A DNA stretch of 64,000 nucleotides from a cyanobacterium PCC 7702 (GCA_000332255.1 KB235926.1:4565360-4629359); one strand, 5' to 3'; positions 1 to 9,961 are shown, counted from the first letter of the stretch. Numbers and translations are program-made. Notes: generated by a model not told the origin, from the letters alone.

Positions 1-421
1 CTATTGGAATAATAAAATTTACTCCTTTCTTTAGTCTCCTATGAATGTTGAAAGTTGAGGTACCCTTGCTTGTTTTGACGCTAACTTGTTAAGCCGGGCA
101 AAATCAAGAAGGTATAAATTATTTAAGATGCAGAAAACGTCTAAGTTGTTGTCTTTTGGCTATTTACTGGATGCTTTTGTGAAAATTACTTTAAACTAAG
201 GTATGGGAATAGATAAATTTACTGAAATAGCTAAATTATGGAGTTCAGCTGTATCATCGTTTATGATGTGAGGGGTTCGGAGAGATATAATACTCCGCCG
301 TAGTCTTTTCCAACAGCGGTGGAATACACAAAGACGCCAAGGCTGCTTAATGGGGCTCGCTTCCACTAAAATAGGCATTTACTAACAGGAGCACTTTAAG
401 TAAATGCGCTACACTAAGGAA
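1..421. other. Non-coding left edge
   Basis: I see no convincing gene here. The stretch is AT-rich up to about 270 and then more mixed. The short minus-strand frame at 196-378 has no recognisable family and no ribosome binding site. The last part may belong to the left side of the TnpB relic that follows, but I cannot define a left end. Confidence 0.5.
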
Positions 422-1345
422 ATGCTGACACTCAACTGTTGCTACCGACTCTTCTATCGTAACTTTGCTCAACAAAACTGCTTCGTTGAGTGGATGGAAA
501 CCTATCCCAGTACTTGTAACTATGTGCTCCGGGAGTTCGAGGATTGGTGCAATGGTCGCAAATGTCAGGTTGACCCCTGTTTGAGCAAGCAGGAATACAT
601 TCTGTCTGCTGATTTGAAATTTCCCAATCAAGTGCAGCAATTGAATGCATTGCCTCACGCTCATAAGGAATTTCCCCGATGGAGTGAAGTACCGTCTCAG
701 GTGTGGCAACAAACCATTCAAAAATTGCACCGGTCTTGGGAAAGCTTTCAGAAACGGGGATATGGGCTTCCAAGATTCAAAAAGTACGCGCGATTTAAGT
801 GTTTGCTGTTCCCGCAGTTCAAGGGTTCTCCGATAGTGGCAAATAGCTTCAATTTGCCAAAGCATGGGTTGATTCCTATTAACTTGTACCGACCTATCCC
901 GGACGGGTTTACGGTCAAGCAAGCACTGTGCGATGTAGCAAATACAATCTTCATCATCAAAGATCGGGACCATTGCTCCTTTGCCAATGGCATGCTTGGC
1001 AAACACATGGTTGATGCTGGATTTGCAAAGTTTCGCAGCATCAGTGGGTATTTTGGGGTTGTAAAGAAAAAGGGCATGACGAGTCAGGAATACCCTGAGT
1101 TTAGTGCCACTACTGAAAAAAAATTGAGCGTAAGAGTGCATAAATGCCACGAACGTGGGTTCACGGTGGATAGAGAAGTTGCTGCGGGACTCAATATCAG
1201 CAATCGAGGTATTCAGTTAATTAGTACCGTTGGACAGACGGGAATGGAAACTGCCTGTGCAGACGTACTACCGGGGATTGGGGCGACTCAATCCAGGCAA
1301 GTGTCGAAACCCCGTAAGGGAACAACCAGGAAATCTCAAAAGTGA
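422..1345 (+). pseudogene. tnpB: Decayed TnpB (IS200/IS605 OrfB) relic, internally deleted
   Basis: The 307-residue frame resembles IS605-type TnpB, the RNA-guided nuclease carried by IS200/IS605 elements. It begins with the usual MLTLN start (ATG at 422, preferred to the in-frame ATG at 404). The N-terminal half is well kept up to about residue 180 (GFTVKQAL). The text then jumps to the RuvC-II neighbourhood (KGMLGKH-like GMLGKHMVDAGF), so the segment that normally carries the first RuvC aspartate is missing. At the RuvC-II site the usual E is K (IKDRDH for VEDxxx). The zinc-finger Cys pairs are lost (YPEF for CPNC). The C-terminal RDVAA-like motif (REVAAG) remains. The frame is about 90-100 residues shorter than the family norm of around 400. 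It should be inactive as a nuclease. No tnpA lies beside it. Confidence 0.8.
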
Positions 1346-1355
1346 TTTTGGGAAG

Positions 1356-1385
1356 CCTACACCATCATCTTTGATTTGGTGCAGG
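1356..1385 (+). other. Right-end hairpin of the TnpB relic
   Basis: Inverted repeat CCTACACCA (1356-1364) and TGGTGCAGG (1377-1385), with one mismatch and a 12-base loop, starts about ten bases after the tnpB stop. Its position and form suit the imperfect subterminal hairpin of IS200/IS605 right ends, which also forms the 3' end of the guide (omega) RNA. The element end would be near 1390-1400, but I could not fix it. Confidence 0.5.
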
Positions 1386-1464
1386 AGGATGTCATGTTGA
1401 TGATGAGATGCCACCCACGGGTGGAAATGCTGAACTCAAACTTTGTTTGTGGAGTCGATTTGGC

Positions 1465-1656
1465 ATGGGAGAGTTAATTGCTGTCGTACTGATAGTAGGT
1501 TATGCAGCTGGCGCGTGGAAGTTCTGGCGTGGATTTAGAAGAACTACCTTCAGCCAAAGCTTGAGCAACCGCGTGACCTTATCCTTATTGTGGCCTGCTT
1601 TGTTTATTGCTAACAAATCTTATCGTCAAAATTTTAAAAAGGCTCTGAAGGGTTGA
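1465..1656 (+). CDS. Small conserved membrane protein, unknown function
   Basis: This is a 63-residue protein with one clear N-terminal membrane segment (ELIAVVLIVGYAAGAW, residues about 3-18). A basic stretch (KFWRGFRR) follows, then a second hydrophobic patch (LSLLWPALFIA) and a basic tail. From memory it looks like a small hypothetical protein found in several filamentous cyanobacteria; no function is known to me. I chose the ATG at 1465. The frame is open back to 1408, but the extra N-terminal 19 residues are low-complexity and overlap a short inverted repeat (CCACCC/GGGTGG). A hairpin follows just after the stop. It stands alone, on the plus strand, between the TnpB relic and a minus-strand gene. 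Confidence 0.6.
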   Translation: MGELIAVVLIVGYAAGAWKFWRGFRRTTFSQSLSNRVTLSLLWPALFIANKSYRQNFKKALKG

Positions 1657-1659
1657 AGA

Positions 1660-1707
1660 CCAGCAAGCGGTCAATTAGGAGTAGCAAGACATGAGCTTGC
1701 TTGCTGG
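1660..1707 (+). terminator. Hairpin after the small membrane protein
   Basis: CCAGCAAGC (1660-1668) pairs perfectly with GCTTGCTGG (1699-1707). It lies four bases after the stop codon at 1656. The downstream T content is modest, so termination is probable but not certain. Confidence 0.45.
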
Positions 1708-1756
1708 CAAATTCTTCTCTACGAGAAGCCGCGCTACGTGCGTCTACAAATAATGT

Positions 1757-1801
1757 GCCCTACCCAAATTCAGTTAGCTAGATGCTGAATGCGGGTAGGG
1801 C
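1757..1801. terminator. Long nested hairpin, likely bidirectional terminator
   Basis: GCCCTACCC (1757-1765) pairs with GGGTAGGGC (1793-1801). Inside it ATTCAG (1768-1773) pairs with CTGAAT (1785-1790). It sits between two convergent genes and is followed by a short T/A-rich stretch. Confidence 0.6.
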
Positions 1802-1920
1802 CTTTAAAATTAAATAATCTTAATCTTTTTACCCTTGGCTTGTGTCCTCTGCTGGAAGTTGTAGAGAACATCAAGCGCAAAACGCTGGGGGTATTTGTGC
1901 TGGAAAGGAAAATTTCTCAA

Positions 1921-2334
1921 TTACCGCCTTTTACCATTAGTAAGGATATGGATTGCTGCACCAGCAGCTGCACCGTCAACAGCACTACCAGCAACGTCTT
2001 TTCCACCGTTGAGAATTGCTCCGGTGGCTGCACCTGCTGCGGCACCAGCGGCTAGATCTTGTCCGAGGTTACGGTATCTGCGATTTTGGGGTTGGCGTCT
2101 GGTACCGTGGACGGCATTGACAGCAGCGCCAGCAGCAGCACCTTTAGCAGCATTTTTAATTACGTTACCACGTCCTCTGATGGCACCGGATAGAATTCCT
2201 GCACCAGCTCCAATAGCGGCATCTTGAAGAATGTATTCATCAGCAGATGCAGGTTGAGCCGGAAGCAAGCTAACACCCATAAAACTCGCAACCATAAGGT
2301 TGGGTATAAGCATGCGTGGAAATTTCTTATTCAT
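1921..2334 (-). CDS. Secreted glycine-zipper protein
   Basis: This 137-residue protein starts with a basic N-terminus, a hydrophobic core (LIPNLMVASFMGVSLL) and a likely signal-peptidase site after ASA (about residue 31). The mature part is dominated by GxxxG/AxxxG patterns: residues about 39-52 (GAGAGILSGAIRGRG), 65-75 (GAAAGAAVNAV) and two more blocks near 95-130. That is typical of YMGG-like glycine-zipper proteins that form paired transmembrane helices in the outer membrane or envelope. An Arg/Gln-rich linker (TRRQPQNRRYR) separates two zipper halves. It is a single gene with its own upstream region. Its precise role is unknown; envelope structure or stress is only an inference. Confidence 0.7.
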   Translation of the reverse strand: MNKKFPRMLIPNLMVASFMGVSLLPAQPASADEYILQDAAIGAGAGILSGAIRGRGNVIKNAAKGAAAGAAVNAVHGTRRQPQNRRYRNLGQDLAAGAAAGAATGAILNGGKDVAGSAVDGAAAGAAIHILTNGKRR

Positions 2335-2544
2335 GGATGTACCTTCACAATAAATTTCGCCAATTCACCAATATGGGACGGTAAAAGTCAAAACTATGTT
2401 GCTTAGTCTAATGTTTTTGAAAACAGACGGCAGCCAAATTTTCCAAGCATACACTTATAGTATTTTGTAGCATCTTTTGCTGCCATCGCCCATTTAGGTT
2501 AAATCCGTGTTTGTGACTAAAAGGCTGTTGCTTGCAATTGCAAC

Positions 2545-2814
2545 TTAAAAAGCTTGAATCCATTCTTTAATGGTGTATTCCGTCCATATACCGTTTTTCC
2601 AGTAGGGGTCGTTTTCGACTAATTGGCGTACGGTTTCTTCATCTGGAGCTTCGTAAATGGCAAATACTTTGCTTAAATCCCGGGTGGGACCGATAGCAAT
2701 CAGCACACCAGATTCTTTTTGCTTTGCCAATCCGTCTAAATGTGCTTGGCGATAGGGAGCGCGTTTTTCAAGAACGTTTTCGCAGTAACTTCCCCACAAA
2801 ACGTATTTCGGCAT
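2545..2814 (-). CDS. YciI-like family protein
   Basis: This 89-residue protein matches the YCII-related family: a single ferredoxin-like alpha/beta domain. Visible family features are the opening strand (MPKYVLWGSY), a central GPTRD segment (about residues 42-46), and the DEETVRQLVENDPYW region (about 58-72). Family members are small, probably dimeric cytoplasmic proteins; some have dehydrochlorinase-like activity but most have no assigned reaction. It starts only 20 bases after the stop of pheT on the same strand, so it is probably cotranscribed. A weak hairpin (GTTGC/GCAAC at 2527-2544) touches its stop codon. The family call is strong; no function can be given. Confidence 0.8.
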   Translation of the reverse strand: MPKYVLWGSYCENVLEKRAPYRQAHLDGLAKQKESGVLIAIGPTRDLSKVFAIYEAPDEETVRQLVENDPYWKNGIWTEYTIKEWIQAF

Positions 2815-2834
2815 AGGTAGTTGATGCTGTGTGG

Positions 2835-5273
2835 TTAACTTCTTAGAGTGACACCAAATTTTTCGACGAGGGTGTCGCGGATTTTTTGATGAACTGGTTC
2901 GACTTCTGCATCGGTAAGGGTGCGATCGCTGGCTCGATAAAGCAAGCGGAATGCCAAGCTTCGCTGTCCTGGCGGTACGTGTTCGCCGCGATATTCGTCA
3001 AACAATTCCACAGACTCCAATAATTCTTTGCCAGCTTTGGTAATAGCTTTTGTAATTTCTGCCACTGTTATTTTCACGGGTGCAAAAAAGGCAATATCTC
3101 TGTCTACAGGTGGATAAGTGGAATAAGGTTTGAATTTGGGTACAAGAAGTTCGTCTTGAGCGAGTGCATCCAAAAGCACATCTAAATCCAACTGAAATAC
3201 GTAGACTGCATCTGGTAAACTTCTTTGTCGGCAAAGTTGGGGATGCAGTTGTCCGAAGACGCCAAGTTGAGAGCCTTTGAGCCACAAGGAAGCGGTACGT
3301 CCTGGATGCAAGCGGCTATCGCGGCGATCGGGTTGATATTCTACTTGCAAGTTCATTAACTGAAACACACTTTCGAGTATTCCTTTGGCTTCAAACCAGG
3401 TTATGGGTTGTTTTCGTCCACTTCTAGTCCAGGTGCTAGAAATGGGATCGCCTCCGATAATTCCTGCAATGGCATCTACTTCTTGCAAGCCATTTTCTTC
3501 TTGCCAGAAAATACGTCCGATTTCAAAACCATTGAGCGGACCGTTACCTTGCTCTAAATTGTACTCAAAAGCATCAATCAATCCGGTAATCAAATCGGTT
3601 CGCAGTGCTGAATATTCTGTCACTAGGGGATTTGCCAGCGTTATTTGCCTGTTTTCCCCTGGTTTTACTAAGGAGTAGTGTACTAATTCTGTCAAACCTT
3701 TTCCTCGCAAAGCAGCGCGCAACTTCCGCTGCATTTCCACATCCAAAGGTAGATAGCCTGCTTCTGATTTTTCTGGTAATGTATCGCAGAAGCGATTGTA
3801 ACCGTAGATGCGGGCAATTTCTTCGATTAAATCAATTTCCCGTTCTAAGTCTCGATAACGGTGCGGTGGTACCGTCACCATCCAGGTGTCCTCGCTTAAA
3901 TAAGCTAGCTGACATCCCAGCGCCGTGAGGGTGTGCTCCACGTCTTTTGCTTGCAGTTCTCCGGTTTTTTCTCCCAAATCCACAGGTCCTAACACCTGGT
4001 TGACCCGATCTAGACGCAGCTGTATGGTCCGGGTCCAGGTAGAAGGATCGGGACGGGTGTCGGAGATTTCCTGAGCGACAGGATTGCCAAAAGCAAGTTC
4101 TGCAATCAAATACAGAGCGCGGCGCGTAGCTAATTCTAACTCAGCGCTGTTTATACCTCGTTCGTAGCGAATGGAGGATTCGCTTGTTAGCCCTATGCTC
4201 CGGGAAGAGCGGCGAATTACTGCTGAATTAAAAATCGCCGCTTCCAATACCAGATTTTGCGTACCTTCATGAACTTCCGTTTCTTCACCGCCCATTATTC
4301 CTGCTAATGCTACTGGTTTATCATTGGCGGTGATTAACAAGTTTTGGCTGGAGAGGATGCGAGTTTGTCCGTCCAGGGTTTTGAGGAATTCACCGCTATT
4401 GGCGAAGCGAACGCCCATGGTTAGTTTGTCGCCTCCGGCTAATGCTTGTAAGCGATCGCAATCGAAGGCATGCAGGGGCTGCCCCCATTCTAACAATACA
4501 TAGTTGGTAATATCTACGACATTGTTAACCGGTCGTACTCCCGCAGCTCGCAATCGCTGTTGTAACCATTCCGGAGAAGGAGCAATTTTTACTTGTGCAA
4601 TTACTGTACCAATGTAAACAGGGCAAGCTTGCGTATCAGCTACTTTAATCCCTAAAAATTTGCCTGCACCTGGAGATATGGGAATTTCACTGGGTTCGGG
4701 AATCGTTAGTTTTGCGCCTGTCAGCGCTGCTACTTCCCGTGCTATACCTACCATACTCAAAGCGTCGGCGCGGTTAGCAGTGGCAGTTACGTCTAAAATG
4801 ACGTCGTCTAAACCCAACAGCGCTCGCACGTCGCTACCCAATTCTAAATTTTGTTGGGTAAAAATATGAATTCCGTCGACGTCGCTTGGCAAACCCAGTT
4901 CTTTTAAAGAACAGATCATGCCCTCCGAAGAAACACCCCGTAGTTTCGCAGGTTTGATTTTTAAATTTATATTTGGCAGGTAAGTACCTACGGTTGCCAC
5001 CGGTACGTAAATATTCGCCCGTACGTTGCTAGCACCGCAGACGATATTCAAGGTTTCCCCTGTACCGATATCAACTTGGCAAACACTTAATTTGTCAGCA
5101 TTTGGATGGGGTTCGCACTGCAGTACTTTCCCCACAACTACACCATTGGCCCAACTGCGGCGGTCTTCTATTTCTTCTACTTCAAACCCCGCCATTGTTA
5201 AGACTTCTGCTAAATCTTCCGGGCTTAGCTTTACTTCTACTAGTTCCCGCAGCCATTTAATTGAAATACGCAT
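2835..5273 (-). CDS. pheT: Phenylalanyl-tRNA synthetase beta subunit
   Basis: PheT pairs with PheS to charge tRNA-Phe in the cytoplasm. The 812-residue product has the family's normal length and order: N-terminal [11 protein letters not shown], the EMAP/OB-type tRNA-binding domain (about 40-150, with [15 protein letters not shown]), the B3/B4 editing domain (about 210-390), B5 (about 410-490), the catalytic-like core, and the C-terminal FDX-ACB anticodon domain (about 715-812, from [11 protein letters not shown]). I chose the ATG at 5273 because homologues begin MRISIKWL; an in-frame ATG at 5297 would add eight atypical residues. pheS is not in the window, which is usual in cyanobacteria where pheS and pheT are often apart. 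No T-box-like leader is evident upstream. Confidence 0.97.
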   Translation of the reverse strand: MRISIKWLRELVEVKLSPEDLAEVLTMAGFEVEEIEDRRSWANGVVVGKVLQCEPHPNADKLSVCQVDIGTGETLNIVCGASNVRANIYVPVATVGTYLPNINLKIKPAKLRGVSSEGMICSLKELGLPSDVDGIHIFTQQNLELGSDVRALLGLDDVILDVTATANRADALSMVGIAREVAALTGAKLTIPEPSEIPISPGAGKFLGIKVADTQACPVYIGTVIAQVKIAPSPEWLQQRLRAAGVRPVNNVVDITNYVLLEWGQPLHAFDCDRLQALAGGDKLTMGVRFANSGEFLKTLDGQTRILSSQNLLITANDKPVALAGIMGGEETEVHEGTQNLVLEAAIFNSAVIRRSSRSIGLTSESSIRYERGINSAELELATRRALYLIAELAFGNPVAQEISDTRPDPSTWTRTIQLRLDRVNQVLGPVDLGEKTGELQAKDVEHTLTALGCQLAYLSEDTWMVTVPPHRYRDLEREIDLIEEIARIYGYNRFCDTLPEKSEAGYLPLDVEMQRKLRAALRGKGLTELVHYSLVKPGENRQITLANPLVTEYSALRTDLITGLIDAFEYNLEQGNGPLNGFEIGRIFWQEENGLQEVDAIAGIIGGDPISSTWTRSGRKQPITWFEAKGILESVFQLMNLQVEYQPDRRDSRLHPGRTASLWLKGSQLGVFGQLHPQLCRQRSLPDAVYVFQLDLDVLLDALAQDELLVPKFKPYSTYPPVDRDIAFFAPVKITVAEITKAITKAGKELLESVELFDEYRGEHVPPGQRSLAFRLLYRASDRTLTDAEVEPVHQKIRDTLVEKFGVTLRS

Positions 5274-6212
5274 GGAATGTGGAAATTCAGAATGCAAAAA
5301 CTATTTTAAAACTAATTGCTAAAGTTCCCCATCAACCCTGGCCTTTGATGCCCCGTGCAAAAGTAGAGCTTGGGGATAAATGCCAGCCCTTAGGAAGTAA
5401 AATTTAGTATAATCCCGTTTTGCTCAACATAACCCTATAAAAAGCCTTAATTCCAACTCAGCGCAGATTTTTTACACAGTTCAGTTTTTTTTGTTAACCT
5501 AATCACCTATTAATTGGAGTAAATTTTGATTGGCATCTCCGTCAATATTTGACAATATTTTTGATATTTTATTTCCGGAGCACATATTTTTTCTATAAAG
5601 TTATTCTTCCGGAAAACGGGTGTGATGTTCTGTTGAATAAATATAAGTCAGGTTCAAATCTTGATCGGAGATAATTTTAGCGTTGTTGTAGAAAATTTCC
5701 CTGTCAATAGAGTAACTTGATGGTTGTAAACAATTGCTATTGTTCGGATTGGAAAATTACTTGTAACTATACGTTGGATATCTTTATGAACTTTTGTATC
5801 ACTGCTGTAAGTAAATATTTCTAATGTTTTATTCATGAAGCTTAACGATAGAAGGCATTTTTTTATTTTTGCTGAATGCAATTCATCTAAACTATTGCTG
5901 TTCTACACAAAATCTTTAAAAGAGTGGGTCAGCACAGGTACACATTTGTTGTATTGTATATGAGATTGTATCAATTTTTGAGCAGCACTTCTAAGGGTTA
6001 TGGTAGTCTCGGGCAAATTTCTTTCTCAACTTCTAAATCGGAAGGAAGATTTTTAAGAATTTTTGCGTAGTTTAGCAGCGGGCAGTTGTTTCATCATGTT
6101 ATTAGTATATCTACTAAACAAACTATCTAGGTAGTTTCGGCGGCGCTGAAACTTATATACTTTGAAAAAATAGAAAAATAAAACCTTGGAACAGAACATA
6201 ACAACAGAAGTT
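5274..6212. other. Long AT-rich intergenic region
   Basis: About 940 bases lie between the divergent pheT and VWA genes. A 75-codon minus frame (5654-5881) has no family resemblance and a weak context, so I do not call it. A small palindrome, AAACTA-TCTAGG-TAGTTT (6120-6137), lies about 75 bases before the VWA start and could be an operator, but nothing else supports that. Promoters for both flanking genes must be here. Confidence 0.4.
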
Positions 6213-6887
6213 ATGCAAGATACATTAAAGTTAGATGAAGTAGTTGAATTTGCTGAAAATCCGGAGCCGCGTTGTCCTTGCGTACTATTACTCGATACAT
6301 CTGGTTCCATGCAGGGAACGCCGATCAACGCATTAAATGAAGGTCTACTGAGTTTCAGGGACGAGCTAATTAAAAATCCCCTGGCGGCTAGGAGGGTAGA
6401 GGTTGCAATTATTACTTTTGATAGCCACGTCAACGTTGTGCAAGACTTCGTGACAGCAGATCAGTTCAACCCACCCATACTAACTGCGCAAGGACTAACA
6501 AATATGGGTTCGGGAATCAATAAAGCTCTAGATCTGATTCAGGAGCGCAAAATTCAGTATCGTACTAACGGTATCGCTTACTATCGTCCTTGGGTATTCA
6601 TGATCACCGACGGAGAGCCACAAGGTGAATCGGAAAATATTATAGAGCAAGCAACTAAGCGTTTGCAAATGGATGAAGCCAACAAGCGTGTAGCATTTTT
6701 TACTGTTGGTGTGGAAAATGCGAACATGGCGCGCTTGAGTAATATTGCCGTGCGCACTCCTTTAAAGCTAAAAGGGCTAAACTTTGTCGAATTGTTCGTT
6801 TGGCTTTCTGCCAGCATGTCGGCAGTTTCCCATTCCAAAGTAGATGAGCAGGTGGCACTACCTCCCATTGGTTGGGGTACTGTTTAA
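6213..6887 (+). CDS. VWA-domain protein, TerY type
   Basis: The product is a 224-residue von Willebrand factor A domain protein. The MIDAS metal-binding motif is intact: DTSGSM (residues 28-33), then the TNMGSG Thr/Ser and the ITDGEP Asp. The lead-in EFAENPEPRCPC is typical of TerY-like VWA proteins. Such proteins bind a divalent metal and a protein partner in the cytoplasm. I prefer the ATG at 6213; an upstream in-frame TTG at 6186 is possible. It is the first gene of a tight plus-strand trio with a PP2C phosphatase (58 bases on) and a kinase-TPR protein. This is the combination described as the TerY-phosphorylation triad in tellurite-resistance/stress gene families. No TerD, TerC or other Ter genes are nearby. 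Confidence 0.85.
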   Translation: MQDTLKLDEVVEFAENPEPRCPCVLLLDTSGSMQGTPINALNEGLLSFRDELIKNPLAARRVEVAIITFDSHVNVVQDFVTADQFNPPILTAQGLTNMGSGINKALDLIQERKIQYRTNGIAYYRPWVFMITDGEPQGESENIIEQATKRLQMDEANKRVAFFTVGVENANMARLSNIAVRTPLKLKGLNFVELFVWLSASMSAVSHSKVDEQVALPPIGWGTV

Positions 6888-6944
6888 TTGATTAATGGAG
6901 ATTTTTGCCTGCACTCACACAGCTAGCTGTTGGAAAATCACTTC

Positions 6945-7724
6945 ATGAAAACTTCAATTAAGATACCTCAATGGCGGGTAGTTGCGGCATCGGTGTGTGG
7001 AACAAGTCACATAAAAAATAAGCAGCTGTGTCAGGATGCTCACCATTTTATAATACTGCCAGATAGTATTTTGGTGGTGGCGGCAGCAGATGGTGCTGGT
7101 TGTGCCATTCTAGGTAAGGTTGGGGCAATGGTTGCAACAGAAACCGCAGTGGAGACCATATCTAAAAAAGAAATTTCTCGGGCTCAGTTAAAAGATGACA
7201 CTGTGGCGCGATCGCTGTTAATGGAAGCTATGCTAGCTGCTAGAACATCTGTGGAACAGGAAGCTGCGGCCTGTGGCAAGCAAGCCAACGATTTGGCTAC
7301 CACTTTAATAATCGCAGTTGCCACGCCAGAAACTGTAGCAGTAGCGCAGATAGGAGATGGTGTTGCAGTAGCCAAAAACAGCATGGGCGATTTGGTAGCG
7401 CTTACTAGACCAGATAATGGCGAATACGCGAACGAAACTACTTTTTTGGTTTCGCCAAACGCTTTGGAAAAAGTGCAATTAAAGATTTGGCACCAATCTA
7501 TAGCTAATGTCAGTGTTATTACGGATGGACTGCAATGGCTAGCAATGAATATGGCTAGAAGTGCTCCTCACAAACCTTTCTTTTTTCCCTTGTTTGACTT
7601 CGTTGCCAATGCCGAAGACAAAATAGTAGCCAAAGAACAGCTAGTAAATTTTTTGCGTTCAGAGCGCATCGTACAACGGACTGACGACGATTTAACTCTG
7701 ATTGTAGCAGCTTTAACAGATTAG
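6945..7724 (+). CDS. PP2C-family serine/threonine phosphatase
   Basis: The 259-residue protein is a metal-dependent PP2C (PPM) phosphatase of the compact type found in TerY-P triads. It keeps the metal-binding acid motifs in order: CQDAHH near residue 27, AADGAG (about 47-52), QIGDGVAV (about 132-139), ITDGLQW and the closing DDDLTLIVA. It would remove phosphate from Ser/Thr of the partner kinase or its targets in the cytoplasm. I chose the ATG at 6945 over the upstream TTG at 6930. It lies 58 bases after the VWA gene and 47 before the kinase gene, so the three are very likely one operon. There is no membrane segment or extra domain. Confidence 0.88.
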   Translation: MKTSIKIPQWRVVAASVCGTSHIKNKQLCQDAHHFIILPDSILVVAAADGAGCAILGKVGAMVATETAVETISKKEISRAQLKDDTVARSLLMEAMLAARTSVEQEAAACGKQANDLATTLIIAVATPETVAVAQIGDGVAVAKNSMGDLVALTRPDNGEYANETTFLVSPNALEKVQLKIWHQSIANVSVITDGLQWLAMNMARSAPHKPFFFPLFDFVANAEDKIVAKEQLVNFLRSERIVQRTDDDLTLIVAALTD

Positions 7725-7771
7725 AGCTTAGTTAACCTACCCCAACTATCACCAAGTACTAATAAAATATC

Positions 7772-9961
7772 ATGCAGGTTCTACGTTGTCTTCCCAACCA
7801 AAAAACTATTCCCCTTAACCTCACCGTCAGTTTAGGACGTGGTGGAGAAGCTTGTATATATACAGTGCCAACAGATGCTAATTTAGTGGCAAAAGTTTAC
7901 CACAAGCCTTCGGAATCCCAAGCTCGCAAACTAGAGGTGATGCTATCGCACCCACCAGAAAACCCAACTGCTAGTTTGGGACACATCTCCATTGCTTGGC
8001 CAATAGAATTGTTGCGCTCGACAGATAAAAGCAACAACATTATCGGTTTTTTAATGCCGCGGATTCGGGGAATGCGCCCGATCATCGACTTTTACAATCC
8101 CAGAACCCGTCGCGAACACTGTCCTTTATTTAGCTATCAATACCTGCTGCGCACCGCTCGCAACTTAGCGGCGGCGTTTGCAGCGTTGCACGCCAGCGGA
8201 TACTGTGTCGGAGATGTTAACGAATCGAACATTCTTGTCAGCGACACAGCTTTAGTGACAATCGTAGACACAGACTCATTCCAAGTACGGGATCCAGACA
8301 GCAATGTGGTTTACCGCTGTCCGGTAGGAAAACCGGAATTTACGCCACCAGAGCTGCAAAACAAAACCTTTGCTAACTGCGATCGCGCCATTCCCCACGA
8401 CTTGTTTGGATTAGCAGTACTGATATTCCAGCTGTTGATGGAAGGTACGCACCCATTTTCCGGTATCTATACAGGTGCAGGCGATCCACCACCCTACGAA
8501 GCTCGCATAGCCCTAGGTCATTTTACCTATAGCAAGAATCGTTCTGTACCCTACATTCCTACACCGATCGCACCAGCGTGGGAGATTCTGCATCCCACCT
8601 TGCAAGAACTATTTTGGCGTTGCTTCGAAGAAAGTCACAACAATCCCCTACTGCGTCCTAGCGCTCAAACGTGGGCCCTAGCGCTGGCAGAAGCAGAAGA
8701 AAGCTTGATTAGTTGCCATCTTAATCCCCAACACCGCTACAGCAACCACTTGCAAGCTTGTCCCTGGTGCGAACGCACGCTCAAATTAGGAGGACGAGAC
8801 CCCTTCCCGTCCGCTGAGGCGATCGCCGCCAAAGAACATCTCAAACCCCATCGGCGAGTTACAAAACGATTATCTTCCCACCGACGCTCACCCCAGCCAA
8901 TTCTACCAATACAACAACTTCATCCCTACAGCTCCTTTCCTTCTCAAAACGTTCCTTTTTACAAACCTTCCAAAAAATCACTCTTTTACCCGATAATTCT
9001 CTGCTTGTTGGGCTTAGGTACTTTAGGATATTTAGATTTAATAGTAAAATTTACCAACTACACCTACAACAGCCAAAATGCTTACTCCCAACAAACACTA
9101 CTTGCAAAAGACACAAACAGCAATGACAAGCCCAATCTCACGTTTGTAGATTACTACAAGCAAGGTCACGCTGCTTACAAAGCCAGAAATTACGAGCAAG
9201 CGATCGCCAACTTCACGTTAGCAATCCAAAAACAGCCACAATTTGCCAAAGCCTACGTTAATCGAGGTAACGCCAACTACAATTTGAAAGATTACGACGC
9301 AGCTGTTGCGGACTACAACCAAGCACTTCAAATTAATCCTAAGGAAGTAAAAGCCTACGTCAACCGGGGAAACGCTCGCTACATGATGGCTGAATCCAGC
9401 AGTGATCCAGAAAAATTATACAATCTTGCCATAGCAGACTTTAATCAAGCTTTGCGTCTCAATCCCAACGAAACCGAAGCATACATCAGACGGGGTATTG
9501 CCTACGCTCAAATAGCCAAATACACTGGCGATTCCCAACAAAATTATAAAAAAGCACTAGCCGACTTTAACAAAGCAATCGCCATCAATCCATCCCGAGC
9601 TGAAGCTTATTTTCAACGCGGTCTTGTCCGCTACCAAACAGCTCAATACAGCAGTAATTTTGAAAAAGAATATAACCAAGCGGTGGAAGATTTCAACCAA
9701 GCTTTACGCCTGAATCCGCGCTTAGCTAATGTTTATCTCAAGCGAGGAATGCTTCGTTACGAAATGGCTCAATACGGTGGAAGCGAATCTCAAACCAACA
9801 AAAACAAAGCAGTAGATGATTTACAAACCGCTGCCAAAATTTATCTAGAGCAAGCAGATATGGATAATTATCAACAAGCTCTCAGCAGTATATGCGTTGT
9901 ACTTGAAAATAAATGCGAATCCCTCTTCCAAAACACAAGTTTTACAGCAGAAAACAACTAA
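7772..9961 (+). CDS. Membrane-anchored protein kinase with TPR repeats (TerY-P triad)
   Basis: This 729-residue protein begins with a kinase-like domain (about 15-310). The glycine-rich loop is GRGGEACIY (22-30), the ATP lysine is K41 (LVAKVYHK), and the catalytic loop is GDVNESN with D148 and N153. The metal-binding aspartate lies in DTD (166-168) and the APE-like motif is TPPEL. The HRD His/Arg and the DFG Phe/Gly are replaced, as in this divergent kinase group. A zinc-ribbon-like segment ends in CPWC (330-333), then a basic linker, one membrane span (about 404-426) and five or six TPR units (about 450-700) with the usual A-Y-x-x-R-G pattern. The TPR part would be outside if the kinase is cytoplasmic. 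It closes the VWA/PP2C/kinase operon. Activity is likely but unproven. Confidence 0.85.
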   Translation: MQVLRCLPNQKTIPLNLTVSLGRGGEACIYTVPTDANLVAKVYHKPSESQARKLEVMLSHPPENPTASLGHISIAWPIELLRSTDKSNNIIGFLMPRIRGMRPIIDFYNPRTRREHCPLFSYQYLLRTARNLAAAFAALHASGYCVGDVNESNILVSDTALVTIVDTDSFQVRDPDSNVVYRCPVGKPEFTPPELQNKTFANCDRAIPHDLFGLAVLIFQLLMEGTHPFSGIYTGAGDPPPYEARIALGHFTYSKNRSVPYIPTPIAPAWEILHPTLQELFWRCFEESHNNPLLRPSAQTWALALAEAEESLISCHLNPQHRYSNHLQACPWCERTLKLGGRDPFPSAEAIAAKEHLKPHRRVTKRLSSHRRSPQPILPIQQLHPYSSFPSQNVPFYKPSKKSLFYPIILCLLGLGTLGYLDLIVKFTNYTYNSQNAYSQQTLLAKDTNSNDKPNLTFVDYYKQGHAAYKARNYEQAIANFTLAIQKQPQFAKAYVNRGNANYNLKDYDAAVADYNQALQINPKEVKAYVNRGNARYMMAESSSDPEKLYNLAIADFNQALRLNPNETEAYIRRGIAYAQIAKYTGDSQQNYKKALADFNKAIAINPSRAEAYFQRGLVRYQTAQYSSNFEKEYNQAVEDFNQALRLNPRLANVYLKRGMLRYEMAQYGGSESQTNKNKAVDDLQTAAKIYLEQADMDNYQQALSSICVVLENKCESLFQNTSFTAENN

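Noticed and set aside
347-1150. 267-codon minus frame opposite tnpB
   Set aside because: It mirrors the TnpB relic, whose plus-strand motifs are clear; the minus product has no family.
1720-1745. Segment resembling dispersed cyanobacterial repeats (TCTCTACGAGA...CGCTACGTGCG)
   Set aside because: It looks like a degenerate copy of a repeat common in Nostocales, but with one copy here I could not establish a repeat.
5654-5881. 75-codon minus frame in the pheT-VWA gap
   Set aside because: No family, no Shine-Dalgarno, AT-rich codon use; likely chance.
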